64,000 bases of DNA from Gordionus sp. m RMFG-2023 (taxonomy: Eukaryota > Nematomorpha > Gordioida > Chordodea > Parachordodidae), in assembly GCF_954871325.1 (NCBI RefSeq), contig NC_088779.1, forward strand, positions 28,320,869 to 28,384,868, in the 5' to 3' direction. Made by a program: the position numbers and the translations under genes. Within the stretch, counting starts at the first letter, position 1, and each line of letters starts with the position of its first letter. This document shows, piece by piece, positions 12,889 to 25,094 of this stretch. The notes beneath the pieces were generated by a model that saw only the letters and a list, made by a program, of their open reading frames with translations, was not told where the DNA came from and ran no database searches.

Positions 12889-13107
12889 TTAATTCTGAGC
12901 TACTTCTTTGCTTTGACCTTGTCTGTGTTGATACACTTGCTTAATAAAAACTTTACCATAAATTCCTTGCTGATATTGGCCAATCATATTCTCAATAATT
13001 GATAATAAATCTATTATTATAAATTTCGATTCAAGAATTTTTATTATTTTATCCAAGTGTCGGCATATCGTTAAACAGAATTCCAGATAAGCTTCTTTCT
13101 GATAATT
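12889..13107 (-). CDS. Possible terminal exon, unidentified
   Basis: On the minus strand an acceptor-like TTAAG precedes a 72-codon frame ending in TAA at 12889-12891. It reads NYQKEAYLEFCLTICRHLDK, then DLLSIIENMIGQY, then QHRQGQSKEVAQN, which is protein-like and not low-complexity. The first half faintly recalls the alpha-helical start of glycolipid-transfer-type proteins, but I cannot support that call. No upstream exon was found with confidence. Confidence 0.3.
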   Translation of the reverse strand, partial: NYQKEAYLEFCLTICRHLDKIIKILESKFIIIDLLSIIENMIGQYQQGIYGKVFIKQVYQHRQGQSKEVAQN

Positions 13108-13539
13108 CTTAATCGAAAAATTATTTCAAAATTATTGATGAATTTTTTAAAGAGATAAAATATGCTTTTACAGGTTCATAATGTTCATTCTACTTTAAGA
13201 GTAAAAGCCATTTTGTAGGGACATTTTCATTAAAAATTTAGCCAAATAATTAGAGATATTTAATAAATTATGAATGAACTTTTTTTCTATAATGATTTAT
13301 TTAATATTAAATTTAATAAATAAATTAGATATTTTAAGGAATTTTAAGATTTATGACTATTTAGCGAGAATTTTAGTGAGATTATTTAATTTTCTTAAAT
13401 TTATTAAACAATATAAGTTTTTTTAGAATCATTTTATTTACAATACTGAAATTTATTATAATTAGAAGGAAAAAAATTAAGCTAGCATGGTGACATTTCT
13501 CTCAACGATAGATGTTAATTTTTTTTTCTTATTTTCTCT

Positions 13540-13655
13540 ATTTTAAAAAGTGGATTCTCTGGAAATGTATTTCGTCTAAATTTATGAACTGAGGTTATAG
13601 ACATTCCTATATATTTAACTATGTCTTTAACTTTCATTAGTTGTTTATTCTAGGC
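13540..13655 (-). pseudogene. Possible helix-turn-helix transposase fragment
   Basis: Minus-strand frame reading MKVKDIVKYIGMSITSVHKF, resembling the N-terminal helix-turn-helix of Tc1/mariner or IS630-type transposases. It is short, and the flanking frames are shifted or stopped. It is probably a relic if real. Confidence 0.22.
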
Positions 13656-16200
13656 ACAACATTTTGCTAATTATGTCGATATTTTCTTTATTCCAATATT
13701 TGTATATTTATCTGGTTGAAATAAAGATCCAAGGTTCACATAGAATGAACAGATTTAGAAAATATATTATCTATAGTAAAAATAAATTCAAATTAGACAT
13801 TAATTAAAAAATATTTCTTAAGAATTCTCAAAAAAATTTATAATTTTTTATTTTTTTTACATATAGGTTTTATTTTATATATCTCATGTTTGTGATAGAA
13901 CTAAATTTGTACTTTATTAAATATTAATTTTAATATATTATGCTAAAATAAATTGTTCAGAATAATTATAACTTGTGCTAAAATTTTCTAAATAAAGAGA
14001 AAAAAAATTAATTTTTTTCAATATTATGTTTAAAAAATTATTGGATATCAAAATCAAGCTATTTCATAAAATTAATATCTATTCACCAAAATAATATAGA
14101 AATCTACAAAAATATTATTAACCTTATCTAAAGTATAAATACTCCACTTGAATATTGTAACTATTAAATTATAAACTCGTATGTAAACATCGACTGATAT
14201 TTTAATTAAAATTTGTTCATAAAATACCTATTCCATTGTTGTTTTTTTTATAAATAGCGTATTGGATAACAAGAGCGAGTAAATTTATACTATTTATTTA
14301 ATATTCAAAAATTAAAATAACTAAATAATAGGTGCCAATTTATAAAAAAAAATTTTTATTTGGTTATTTCATTTTAATGTTTTTAAAAAAAGTATAATAT
14401 CTATTAATTTTTTTCAAATATTATATTTGATATATTATTATAATATCCGTTTTTATAATACATTGAACGTTAAAAAATGAATATATATATCAAAGACCTA
14501 GAGCATTATATTTACTTTTATTTTTTTAAATTAAATAAACAGAAGAAAGGGCAGAATGTAAATTTATATTATTGTTGATACATATTTATATCTAATAATT
14601 GGAATCAAACACAATTTTACAAGGTTTGTAATTTTAAAATTATTTGGTTATAATACTTGTTTAAATCAGAGTTTAGAATAATTTTAATCTTCTGGAATTT
14701 ATAAAATGTGATTATAGAACTTATTCATTGCAGTCTCCTAAAATACTTCTTATGGGAAAAATAATACACTTCAGGCTAAGTATTAACTATTATATAATAT
14801 ACATGAATAATAAATATTAAAATAGTCCCTATCAGCCTCTCTTAATCAGGGTTTCGAACTAAACACAAATCCCTTAGCCAATCCAGGTTTTTTAAAATTT
14901 ATTTAACCATGTTTAGATATTGAAAATCGGAACCAAACCTTAATAACACTACAGTGAACCCTATAAATAAAAAACAATTGATAATTCAAATTTGTAAAGT
15001 GACATCATTTGCTTTAAATTTTTAAATCAAAAATCTTTTTTAAATTATCATTCTTATTCTACTTCAACTTATCGTGGTATGATTAATCAGAATTATGCAC
15101 CAATTGTTAATTTTCATTATACGCTTCAGGAGAAGTAATTATGAAAGTTAAATTTGACATATTTTTATAACATAATAAAAGCAAGAGTAAATGTAGATTA
15201 AAAGGCTGCCATAATTATAAAGCATTCTCTGATTTAAAAAGATTAGGAAAAAATATATAAACTTTGGAATATGCCAAGTTGCAGCATCCTGATTTGTACA
15301 TTTTTCTCATTTTATTTGTTTTTCGATTATCACAAATTAATTTATTATATTATATACATTTATTATTAGCCTTGAACGAGCTTTTCACATTAGAAATTTA
15401 TTTATTCTTCGCAAAGTTATAGAACAATTGAAAAACCTTTAGAATGAACGGCTAACGATTTTCAATTTGCAATTGATGCACGACTTAATATTTAAAAATT
15501 AATTATTATTTATATGCAATAAGAAAACTACCCATTACGTTTTTAACTTGAAAATGGTTATGAATATTAAAGTTTTAATGTCTGTGATTTAAAAAAAATT
15601 TGTTTTAATTTTTTTTGGCAATATGAAATCGCTCTGCTAAGGATTAAGGAGTAAAAATAAACAATATTAATAAATTAAGGTCAAAATATTGGTAAAAAAA
15701 TGATTCTAATTAATTATTTTTAAAACTCTTCGTGTATAATATTTTAAACAGTTTGATTAAATATATGCTCGGGACTAATTTTAAACAGTTATTAACAACC
15801 ATGAATATTATCATCTAATGTTTATTTGTTATTCCTAAATCATGATTCCTAAAATATTTTTGATCATCAATTCGTCATTAAATTTAAGAGGAAAATATGC
15901 AGTTCGATAATAAATATATCCCATATAGTTAAACATGGTTAAGAAAATAATCAAAGCAGTTTAATGGAAAATAAAAATTCTGAGGATAATTGCTGGGGAA
16001 CCAAGAATGATAAGATACGAAGTATAATATACCAGGAAATTTAAAGGTAGTACACATAAAAACTAAAATCATCGTAAATAAACTAAAACTGTAGAAGTAT
16101 ACAGATAGGTGAACGCCAGAGCAGTTACCTTCAATTTGGTCACAAATTAATAGGCAACATCACCAAATACAAATTAAAATGGAAAAAATACTAATACCTA
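13656..16200. other. AT-rich sequence, no gene seen
   Basis: No supported gene. Short open stretches such as NQNYAPIVNFHYTLQEK (plus, near 15090) are too small to call. Confidence 0.35.
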
Positions 16201-16221
16201 CCTCTCGTGAAAACTAGAATA

Positions 16222-16482
16222 GAAAAACAAATTAGATAAATATCACAACCGAAGACCTAGGGAAAGGTGGAAGGATGGGGATAGAGGTGGGTTTTGCAAG
16301 GGGAGGAGAATTTATTTTTTCGTAGACTCTTTCAGATTGGAAAATAAATGTTATTTGATTTTCAGATTATTATTTAATCAAAATATATTTTATATTTTCA
16401 AAAAATTTGTAGCACTTTGTTCAAGCCTTAATATAACGATGCCTTTTGATCATGTAATATTTAATAATTTATAAAAATTAGA
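16222..16482 (+). pseudogene. Possible non-LTR retrotransposon 3' remnant
   Basis: An open plus-strand frame of about 85 codons without a start. It includes KYHNRRPRERWKDGD, which resembles the RPR-x-RW-x-D signature near the C-terminus of many LINE-type polyproteins. Nothing upstream could be joined to it, and the rest of the frame is AT-driven (rich in F, I, L and N). Confidence 0.25.
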
Positions 16483-16499
16483 TTTATAGTTTAAAAGTT

Positions 16500-18290
16500 T
16501 ATCATAAATTTTCTGAGGTTTATTAATTTTTTTAATTAAAATTCTAAGAACATTGTTAATATATTTGAAACTCTATTATATCTTTTAGAATTGGGATTTA
16601 TTTTTGTCATTTCTACATTTTGCCATGCATAAATATTTCGACATACAAACCCGTGTAATGATCTTCAGTTATGATTAAGTTTAACATAGATTGTTAATAA
16701 TTTTTCTCTTTTTATTTCATGAACAGGTTATAATTTAAATGAATTAAGTATACAAATATATTTTTATTAATTATATATCATTTTCGTTTTATTTAAATGG
16801 AGATAATATTTTGATATCAGTGAAACCTTTGGATATAACAATTTGCTTTTTTGAGTAAAAGGTTTTGTTACTGAAGTCATCTCAAAAGACTCCATCAGTA
16901 TTGTTGACCTAGATCAATGAAACTAATTCATATTTTTTTCTATTAAAAATTTTGCTGAACTGACAGTGAAAAAATATTTTTAAATTAAAAATCTATATTT
17001 AATCTTAAAATTTTAATCAGATTAATCGTTTGTGTCTCAGAACCTCCTTATTATTATTTGTTATGTTATATAAATTATTTTATGCCAATCAAATGTTTGC
17101 AAACTTTGGATTGGACATTGATATTTAACAACAATTTTATTTTACAAATACAAAACATTATTCATTATTATAATTTATGAAAGTTTTACTAATAAAATTA
17201 AGTTAGTAATTGTTTTAAAACAAAATTAAAAAATTAATTGGTTAAAAATTATAGGACCAAATAACTAGACACATAAATTTCATATAAATTAAGGATAAAA
17301 AAGTTTGAATATAAATGAATTAGAATATGGCTTTTTTAATATTGGAATAAGGGTTCATCATAAGAGTTGAATTTTAATTAATAATTTTGAAATGAAAAGC
17401 CGCGCTAAGACTGAAGAGATATGGAACGGAAGATTGGAGCCAGAATTAATCTCAAAATTTTATGCCAAGCTAGTTTTATAAATTGGTCTGTTCCCGCATG
17501 TTTAGAACGAATTTCTCTGCATCTTAAGATTTATTATTGTATATTACTTATCCCTGATATATTTTTATAAAAATATCTAAGCAACAATTCCTTTTGTCTT
17601 ATAAAAAATTTTCTTGAAATTTTAAAAGGACATTTATAATGATAAAATACATATTTCTCCCTGCCCCCTCTCTTGTATTTATTTTAACTGCAGTGGGGCT
17701 TAAATAAGGAGTCTAAAAACCACGGCAGCTGAAATTAAATCTCCGATATTTTATATGACACTAATAGTAGACACAAATTGTTACTATCGTATGACAGGTT
17801 TCTGGCATGCCTCAAAATTATAAGATGACTCTTTTTATTAAATGTTATTTAGAATAATTGAATAAAAACATGTGTAATTTCTTCATATTTAATTGATATC
17901 CTACAACTCTCTGGTAAAAATATATTCTACACGAAACTCTGCTGCAAAATCACATGGAAATAATTAAATCCAACAATTTATGTATATTTTTTTAATCCTA
18001 TTTAACGGGAAATTTTATAATCCTATTTTACGGGAAATTTTAGCCACTATACTCATTCCCAAAAATTTATTAAATTTTAAAACTCATAAAATTGAATTAT
18101 TTTATACATTACATTTGTGAAAATAGTATCAAATTTCTTTAAATCTAATATTAATTTTATTCCATATTATTTTTATAAATATTCATTCATTAAAAAATTA
18201 GACATAAATATATATTAAATTTAAAAATAAATTAAAAAATTTCTAAATATTTGAAAAAATTTTAAATGAAAAACACAACAACTAATATCA
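16500..18290. other. AT-rich sequence, no gene seen
   Basis: No supported gene. A short frame at 17392-17484 (begins MKSRAKTEEIWNGRL) stands out slightly by composition but is unidentified. A 22-bp direct repeat (ATCCTATTTAACGGGAAATT and its neighbour) lies at about 17995-18043. Confidence 0.35.
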
Positions 18291-18299
18291 TAAGATAAG

Positions 18300-18680
18300 A
18301 ATATGTCTAGAGGCTACTGAGGTAATAGATTTCTGCGGGATAACCATAGATAGTAGTGGGTTTTTCCCTAAAGATTGCTCATTGCCAACGTTCTTCAGTG
18401 TAGAAGTGTACGACATTTTTTGAGAAAGAATATTTAAGGCATTTCTAAGTTTCAGCATACGTTATTGAAAAGATGGGTAGATTTGATATATAACAAGAGG
18501 TTATCCTCTAGCCCAAGTAATAAATGCTTTTCAATTGGGTGTTTATTGTCTAGGGTAATGAATTCTAATCGTTTGTTGAGAGATGAGAGTGGTAGAAAGA
18601 CCTTATTTATGAAAACATACGATGGCGTGAAAGTCTGCATTCTGAGTATATACAATGTAACAATTGACATCATATACTAA
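18300..18680. other. Slightly G+C-richer block, coding uncertain
   Basis: Open frames exist on both strands over the same bases: 71 codons plus (18465-18680) and 73 codons minus (18452-18673). A further minus frame reads TLKNVGNEQSLGKNPLL near 18340-18415. The overlap leaves the coding strand unresolved and nothing is recognised. Confidence 0.25.
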
Positions 18681-18699
18681 TCAACAAAGATCAGCATAG

Positions 18700-19770
18700 G
18701 CTATGGAATGGCTATATATTTTTGAATTGAGCCGTGGTAGGTTCTGACCAGGAATGATGTCTAGCCATCCATAACCATTATAATTATGAATAAATTGTAG
18801 TAAGTTCCTTGAATAACAAGTTGAATAGGCATGGGGAAATTAAGAGATTGTTTTATTTTAGTGTTTATTTCTGTAGAAGCAAATCGACGAGAAATGAAGG
18901 CTACAAGGCATATAAAATAAGGAAACGTCCTTCATCACCTCCCAATTAAGTGCCAAAAATTAATAGTTACTAAGCTCTTAGGGCTGGTCTTGATCATAGA
19001 TTATACTAATATAGATTGGTAGATGGCTGATTATTGCGGGAGATGATTGCATGGGGATATAAGATGGATATATAGTAAATATTTTGGAAAGGAAAAAAGG
19101 ATAATATGGGAAAAGCTGTAATCTTTTATTCTCTCTGTAAATTTTAATTTTTTTACGAAACTAGAAATTGTATTAATTCTATAGATGAAAGATCCGAGGT
19201 GGGTCAGATCTTATCTAATAATTATGTATAGTCAAAGAGCATAATTCACATAACGTTTAGTAAAATTTAGGTGATTTTGTTAAATTTAGTATATTTCTTC
19301 TTTTAATATATATACTTAATCTATTTTTCAAATCATACAGGCTATAAATGGTCAGAAAACCTTTTTGGAAATTTACAATAGAATTAATTATGTGATTTTT
19401 AAATTATTTTGGTATTAGATACTTTTTTAAGGGCATAAAGGGTTTTGGTTACATTGTTATTTTTTAATATGGTCATTTATTTTCTTAATTTATATAATTG
19501 TGATTTACTAATATTGTATTTTTTTCAATAATTGTGATTTAATATTATCAATTAAATTCAAAATAAAATTTTGGGTTCAGCATATAAAATCAGATGTCTA
19601 TTTTTTTTAAAGCCATACAAAAGGAGTGTATCAATAATAATAAAATATTTACTTTAGATGAAAAAGTATTATAATATAACAAATTTTTCAGTTATAAATT
19701 TTCAAATTTTTTTACGATTTAATGGCTTATATATATATTTTTTATTTAAAAAATTTAGATGGCACCAAAA
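18700..19770. other. AT-rich sequence, no gene seen
   Basis: No supported feature on either strand. Confidence 0.35.
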
Positions 19771-19771
19771 T

Positions 19772-19935
19772 TAGTGTTGTTAAACAGATTGATTGGCCTA
19801 TTTTTAAATTACGATTTTAGTCATTATATCCTAAGCTTTGAGATTTTGTTGGTAGATGTTCAAGCCTCTATACCACACATGACAAAATCTCTAGGCCTGC
19901 GTTGTAATATGGCTTAATCTTATAAATTTTAAATG
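19772..19935 (-). mobile_element. MITE family A, degenerate inverted copy
   Basis: Begins GTTGTTAAACAGATTGATTGG and carries in reverse order the internal landmarks of family A: the CTTTGAGATTTTGTTGGTAGATG block, then GACAAAATCTCTAGGCCTGC. It matches the better copies at 25957-26123 and 61202-61422 in opposite orientation. The right terminus is eroded. Confidence 0.45.
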
Positions 19936-20315
19936 TTAAATATCGACTATAAAATGTATACTCGTGAGCGGAATAATTCTAATGAATAATATAGCTCCAA
20001 ATATTTATGTGAAATTAAGATGATCAGTAATAATTACTTGTTAACCCGATTTGTGAACCGATGAATGTAAAAACAAAGTTTTAGCCATATATTAATTTTG
20101 AAATAAAAATATTGATTTTTGGTAACGAGGGAACTCCCCTACCTGGTTTTCCTTCTTTTTTAAAACCTTTTTCCCCAGCCTGATTATTTTACTGTTTTTT
20201 AAAACCTTTTTTCCCAACCTAGTTTTCCTTTTTTCTAAAACCCATTTCTCAACCTGTACGTCGGGATCACCACTTTAAAAAATAATTAAGGAGGTAATGT
20301 TATACATGTTGTATT

Positions 20316-21066
20316 CAGGGTTGCCAGATCTTACGATTTGGCCGTGATTCTCACGATTTCTTACCTAATTTTTTACTTACTCACGTTTTCTCACACCTCA
20401 CGCTTTCCTCACGTTTTTTGAGTAAATTAAAATAATCACGCTTAGTCTCACACTTATCCTCACGTTTTTAAATTTTTTCAAAATATTTTTAAATATTTTT
20501 AAAAACAAATATAAAATTTTAAATTAATTTTATTTTAAAATATTTAAAAAATTGTAGTATTTGTTAATGGTTCAACTAACCAATCATATATTTTTAAATT
20601 TATATTCATTTTTAAATTTTTTTATAGTTTATAATATTAAAATTAACATATCAAATTCATATTCATTTAATAATTACCTATCTATAAGTTCAATTTTTGG
20701 ATAGTAAAAGTATAATATGAATTTAAATAATAACTATTATGGATTTTATAAATCATATATTAAAACTAGTAATATTTTAAATGAAATAAATTAATTATAC
20801 ATACACTCTATTACCTCTTTTAAAATCATCTATAAAATATAATAATTAATATTATGCGATATTTATAACATGGAAAATTATACATTAGATTAGTAAATCA
20901 ATAAAGAATTGAATTTTCATTGTCTTAAAAATTTTTTAAATATAGCATATTTACATAGATTAGTATGTTATATCACGAAAACCCGCAAATTGGGGGGTAT
21001 GGGGGGCGAAGCCCCCCATTAAAAGAAAAACTAACGTTTTCAAGTGAATAATATCTGGCAACCCTG
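20316..21066. mobile_element. Non-autonomous hAT-type element with TSD GTTGTATT
   Basis: A 751-bp element. The termini are CAGGGTTGCCAGATCTTA on the left and the inverted form (TAATATCTGGCAACCCTG) on the right. Both sides are flanked by the identical octamer GTTGTATT (20308-20315 and 21067-21074), the 8-bp target duplication usual for hAT elements. The left interior repeats short TCACG motifs (TTCTCACGATTTC, ACTCACGTTTTCTCACAC, CCTCACG). Near the right end GGGGGGCGAAGCCCCCC forms a G+C-only hairpin. There is no transposase, so mobilisation would need an autonomous relative. Confidence 0.88.
20995..21020. repeat. GC-only hairpin inside hAT-type element
   Basis: Six G, CGAAG, then six C form a near-perfect short hairpin with a tiny loop, preceded by another GGGGGG block. 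It is striking in this AT-rich context and lies within the 20316-21066 element. Confidence 0.7.
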
Positions 21067-21081
21067 GTTGTATTCCATATC

Positions 21082-21565
21082 AAATCAACTGAAGATTCAA
21101 CTAGACCCCCTTCGATTTTTTAAAAATTTGTATGATGGTAGTATATACACTAAATAGTAAATATATAAAATTTTAATTCTCAACTCAGCTTACTTCATGA
21201 GATATGGCCATCTTTAGAAACAAGGAAATTCCAAAATACACTATATTTAATTTTAAATATCTCAAAAAGTAATTAAGCCTAAGACATTATTTAAATTTTA
21301 TTAAATAGCTCTAAAATAGCTCTTTAATATGACATAAGAAATATTTTTGTGAAAAAAAGTCTATTACCAAAAACCAGAAATAGAAAACTGGAAATGGCTA
21401 TAAAATAAAAATTGCTATTTTTTTTTCTTTTAAATTTTTTTTACAGATAGACATTATACTTCTTAATATCTGTACAAATTCTAAATTGGGACGAGTACTC
21501 GGTCAATAGTTATTACACTTTAAGTCTAAGTAGTATGGCTTAAATCCTATATTATACCAAATATA
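21082..21565 (+). repeat. Left inverted arm of large element
   Basis: This arm pairs with 25095-25869 in reverse complement, at roughly 85-90 percent by eye over most of its length. Confidence 0.7.
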
Positions 21566-22441
21566 GAGTAATTATTTTTTTAAAAAGTGGGCAATATATG
21601 TGAATAATAGCATTAAAACTAAAATCCTAAAAAATCTTATTATTTTGCATTTTTTAAATGTTAAAAAACTCAAAACAACATTCACCAAATTGTATTGTAT
21701 TATTTTAAATATAACGCAAAACGCCTTAATTTGGAGGCATTATAAGGAATAAATAATAAGATTTTGTATAAAGTAATAAAGTAACAACTATGAAAATAAA
21801 AAGTGAGCTCAATAATCTCTTCACCCCAACCTAAAGATTATATTCGTCCCAAATTTCAGCTTAAATTCGAGATTTGACCTGGCAACTCTGTGAGTGAATG
21901 ATGAAGTTTATTTTTCATTGCCAGGCAATTAATTATTATTGTGATCGTCAGAAATATATTTTCATTTAAAGATTATTTTAATCTAATTATAATTAATTAA
22001 AATAAAATAATTATATTTGGCATAAAGTCAATATTCAAAATTAATTCCAACAGCAACAGTCGTCATTTTTATTGATTAATTTTACATAGCCATTTTTCTA
22101 AAAATTAAATTTATTTAATTTAAAAAAATTATATTTTAAATGTCTACAATTCCTGTAAAGTGCTGCAACCCATTTAGAATAAAATCTCATTCAGTACGTT
22201 ACGATCTTAGAGGTGTTTTATAATAGATGATACAGTGAATTCTAGCTTATCAATTAATTAAAAATTTGTAGTTCTTGCCGGAAAAAATTTAAAAAATATT
22301 CAACAAATCCCATCTTACCTTTTACTTCTACGATCCCTATCACAAAACCTTCTATTAATTTTAAGTTAATTATAATTGACGCTTTTGTAGTCAGGCTCAG
22401 GGTTTCGATTGGACTAATAATAGGCAACACTTCATCCATTT

Positions 22442-22657
22442 ATGATTTATTACCGCGAAGGCGATATCATCAAACATTTAAGTTACGTGATTATATCAGA
22501 TTGTCTCAAACACAATACTTGTTCCTTTCATTTATTCCAAATAAAATTAATTCTATTCTTGAAAGAAAGATTTGATAAGATTTCAATAATATTTTATTCT
22601 TCTGATGGAGCTGTCACCCAGCATAAAAACAAAAAAAACTTTGTAAATTATTCATAA
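22442..22657 (+). pseudogene. Transposon-borne protein, N-terminal part (broken)
   Basis: The frame includes CSFHLFQIKLILFLKERF, then FYSSDGAVTQHKNKKNF. This resembles part of a family of uncharacterised transposon-linked proteins in cnidarians and arthropods with an SDG-x-QYKN-KNF block followed by an HGK-x-CD-x-x-GG-x-KR block. The next block is found only at 24.6 kb, so the gene is split here by about 1.9 kb. The acidic SDG segment could be part of a nuclease-type active site; that is inference. Confidence 0.5.
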
Positions 22658-22659
22658 AT

Positions 22660-24560
22660 AAATTGTAGACGAAGATAATATTTTTTTGGGTAATATTTTT
22701 ATGTAAATGATCTTAAATTTAACATAATATTATTTTAATTGTCACAAAGAGAGATTTGACATTGGGCTCAAAACCTAAATATGAAATAGAAAACAAATAT
22801 ATTTATAAAAAAGAAATTAATAATAATTGAAATATTTAATTCTTTATTCAAATTATAACATTATCAAATTAACAAAATTATAAAAGTAAAAATAATAAAA
22901 AAAGATTAATAATTATAAAACAAATCTTTAATTTAATTTAACAAAATCATCCATCCTTTTTCGCCTATAATTTCTCCATTATATATTCTTTTTCTTTAAT
23001 CCTCATTTACATAGTCTCCCAAGAGAAAAATAAAAAGTTTAATATCACGCGTTTTTTTCTCATTTATATAGACGGGGATGATTTGCATAATGCATCTTTT
23101 TGTAACGCAAAACTACAACACCCTTCCACTTAAGTTAGACCCACCAACCAGCGAATGACCAACTTCTTTCGATTTCGACTTTACAGATCTTGCATCTCCA
23201 CCAAATATCGTCTTAATCTGTAATGTCTTCTAGTTTCTAACGACGGCGGTCTATTGTCTAATATTCTTCACTTCTGAGGACTGTTTGTGTATTACTGAAA
23301 TTCTTGAATCCTTATGTTTCTTTCCAACCCTTTGTAAACGATTATCTCTTGATCTCTATAGGCAATTGACGAACTCGATTCACTTCTGTTATCATGATTC
23401 CCGATACATTCTTCTACTCTCTTTTTAATTATATTTCGTCTTAACCTTGGTAAATTATCCTAGTCTTTGCTTATTTCTCACGGTTTCTGGTAATTAATTA
23501 TTATCATATTATCTGGTAAACGATGACGACTTTTGTTAACGATTGTAGCTTGAAAGCATTGACCAACAACTTTTCTTAGAAAATGATTGGCGATAATTTG
23601 TCTACTATTATTATTGTTTCCACGAATTCTTGTCTCTAAGGTCGTCGACTTTCGTATTTTAGACTAGAGTTTCAGTAAACACCTGGCTATATTGGTCAGC
23701 GATTAACAATTGTAGCGTGTACGTCTAGAATATATGTTCTATCTAGTCTCTTGTTTCCAACGTTCTCTTGTAACTGTTTAGCTCCTTTCAACTAATTCTT
23801 GTAACTGTATCGATCTTTTAGATTTTCGAGTCTTCCACGACAGTTTGCACTTGCCAGGATATCGACTTTGGCTTAAGATATCTTTATTTTCATTGATCTT
23901 TGTCTTAAGGTTTCGGGTAATCGCATCTAAAACATCTACCTAAAATAATCTATTTAACCCTTCATCACTTCTGAAACATTTTATCACTTCCTTATCCTAA
24001 CATTCATTCTTAAATTTAATATAGCAATAAAATATATCATATGTCCACTTTGTTTTAATGTATAAGGTTATCGACTCTAATCTAATTTTTCCTTATATAA
24101 TCTATTAAATAGCTCAACTTCGATATTCTTCTCTTTTTTTCTTTTTTTAAAATTAATCTTAAAATTATAATACATAGTCAAAATACGCTAAATTAATTAT
24201 ACTATTATGTTACATTCTATCACCCCTCTACCCTCAATGAAGTCCAAATCCATATCTCCCTTGAGCCCCTTGTAGGTAATAGTCCTTTAGCTCTCAATCC
24301 ACATCTTTTGTAAACATGTCTATCTACAGTTGAATCTATATCTAAATTCTCTTGAATATCTTGAATCTAAAAAAATCTTGTAATCTTGTGGTACACACCT
24401 GTTCTTAACATAAAATATCTATTTCCTATCTTCATGTGGTTCACGCCCATTGTTCAAAAACAACTGGAATAAATATCTTTTTTAATCTTTTTCACCAAAA
24501 CTTGCTTATCTTCTCGCAAGTCTCGTTGTTTCTCAACACACAAAAATTAATATTCTAATT
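22660..24560 (-). mobile_element. Insertion with copia-like LTR signals (tentative)
   Basis: Sequence splitting the transposon gene. On the minus strand a purine tract (GAGGGTAGAGGGG, ending near 24224) is followed by TGATAGAATGTAACATAATA, like the polypurine tract and LTR start of Ty1/copia elements. About 1.4 kb further, ATTTAGGTTTTGAGCCCAAT (near 22756-22775) resembles the copia primer site complementary to the initiator tRNA anticodon region. No polyprotein was found and the ends are not defined, so this may be a recombined LTR remnant. Confidence 0.3.
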
Positions 24561-24564
24561 TGCA

Positions 24565-24859
24565 TATACAACAAACCTCTACAACCATTATAATGATTTT
24601 GGGATCAAGGCAGAATGGCATTTTTTCTGCAACTGCACATGGCAAAACTCCTTGCGATAGTTTAGGGGGAATAATTAAGAGGCTGGCGGCTAGAGCAAGC
24701 CTGCAACGTCCTCATAAAAATACTATAATAACTCCTATTGACTTATATAATTATGCGAGAATCAATATCCCGGGAATTAAATATACATTTGTTAGCAACG
24801 TAGATTTTTTTAGAATGGAAATCAATCTTGAAAATAGATTTTTAATGGCCAAACGTTAA
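24565..24859 (+). pseudogene. Transposon-borne protein, C-terminal part (frameshifted)
   Basis: Reads NLYNHYNDFGIKAEWHFF in one frame (about 24570-24624), then, after a one-base slip in a T-run, ATAHGKTPCDSLGG, IIKRLAARASLQRP and the C-terminus ending at TAA 24857-24859. It continues the protein begun at 22442-22657. The HGK-x-x-CD-x-x-GG and KRLAARASLQRP motifs are the most conserved part of this family in memory. With a split and a frameshift it cannot make the full protein as it stands. Confidence 0.55.
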
Positions 24860-25094
24860 TATATTTATTAAAATATTAATTTCCCATTAATTAGCTATAT
24901 AAAGTTATAAATATTTTAACAATTATTTTCTTTCTAAAATAAAATAGCTAAACTTATGTGCTAAATATGACACAATGTCTACTAGTGATCTGCATAGGGC
25001 CTAATTTTTCTAACACGGCCAGAAAGATTTATAAAAAAATATATCCAGCCCGATCCCAAACTAATTTTCTTATTTGTTTCCTAAATTACTATAC

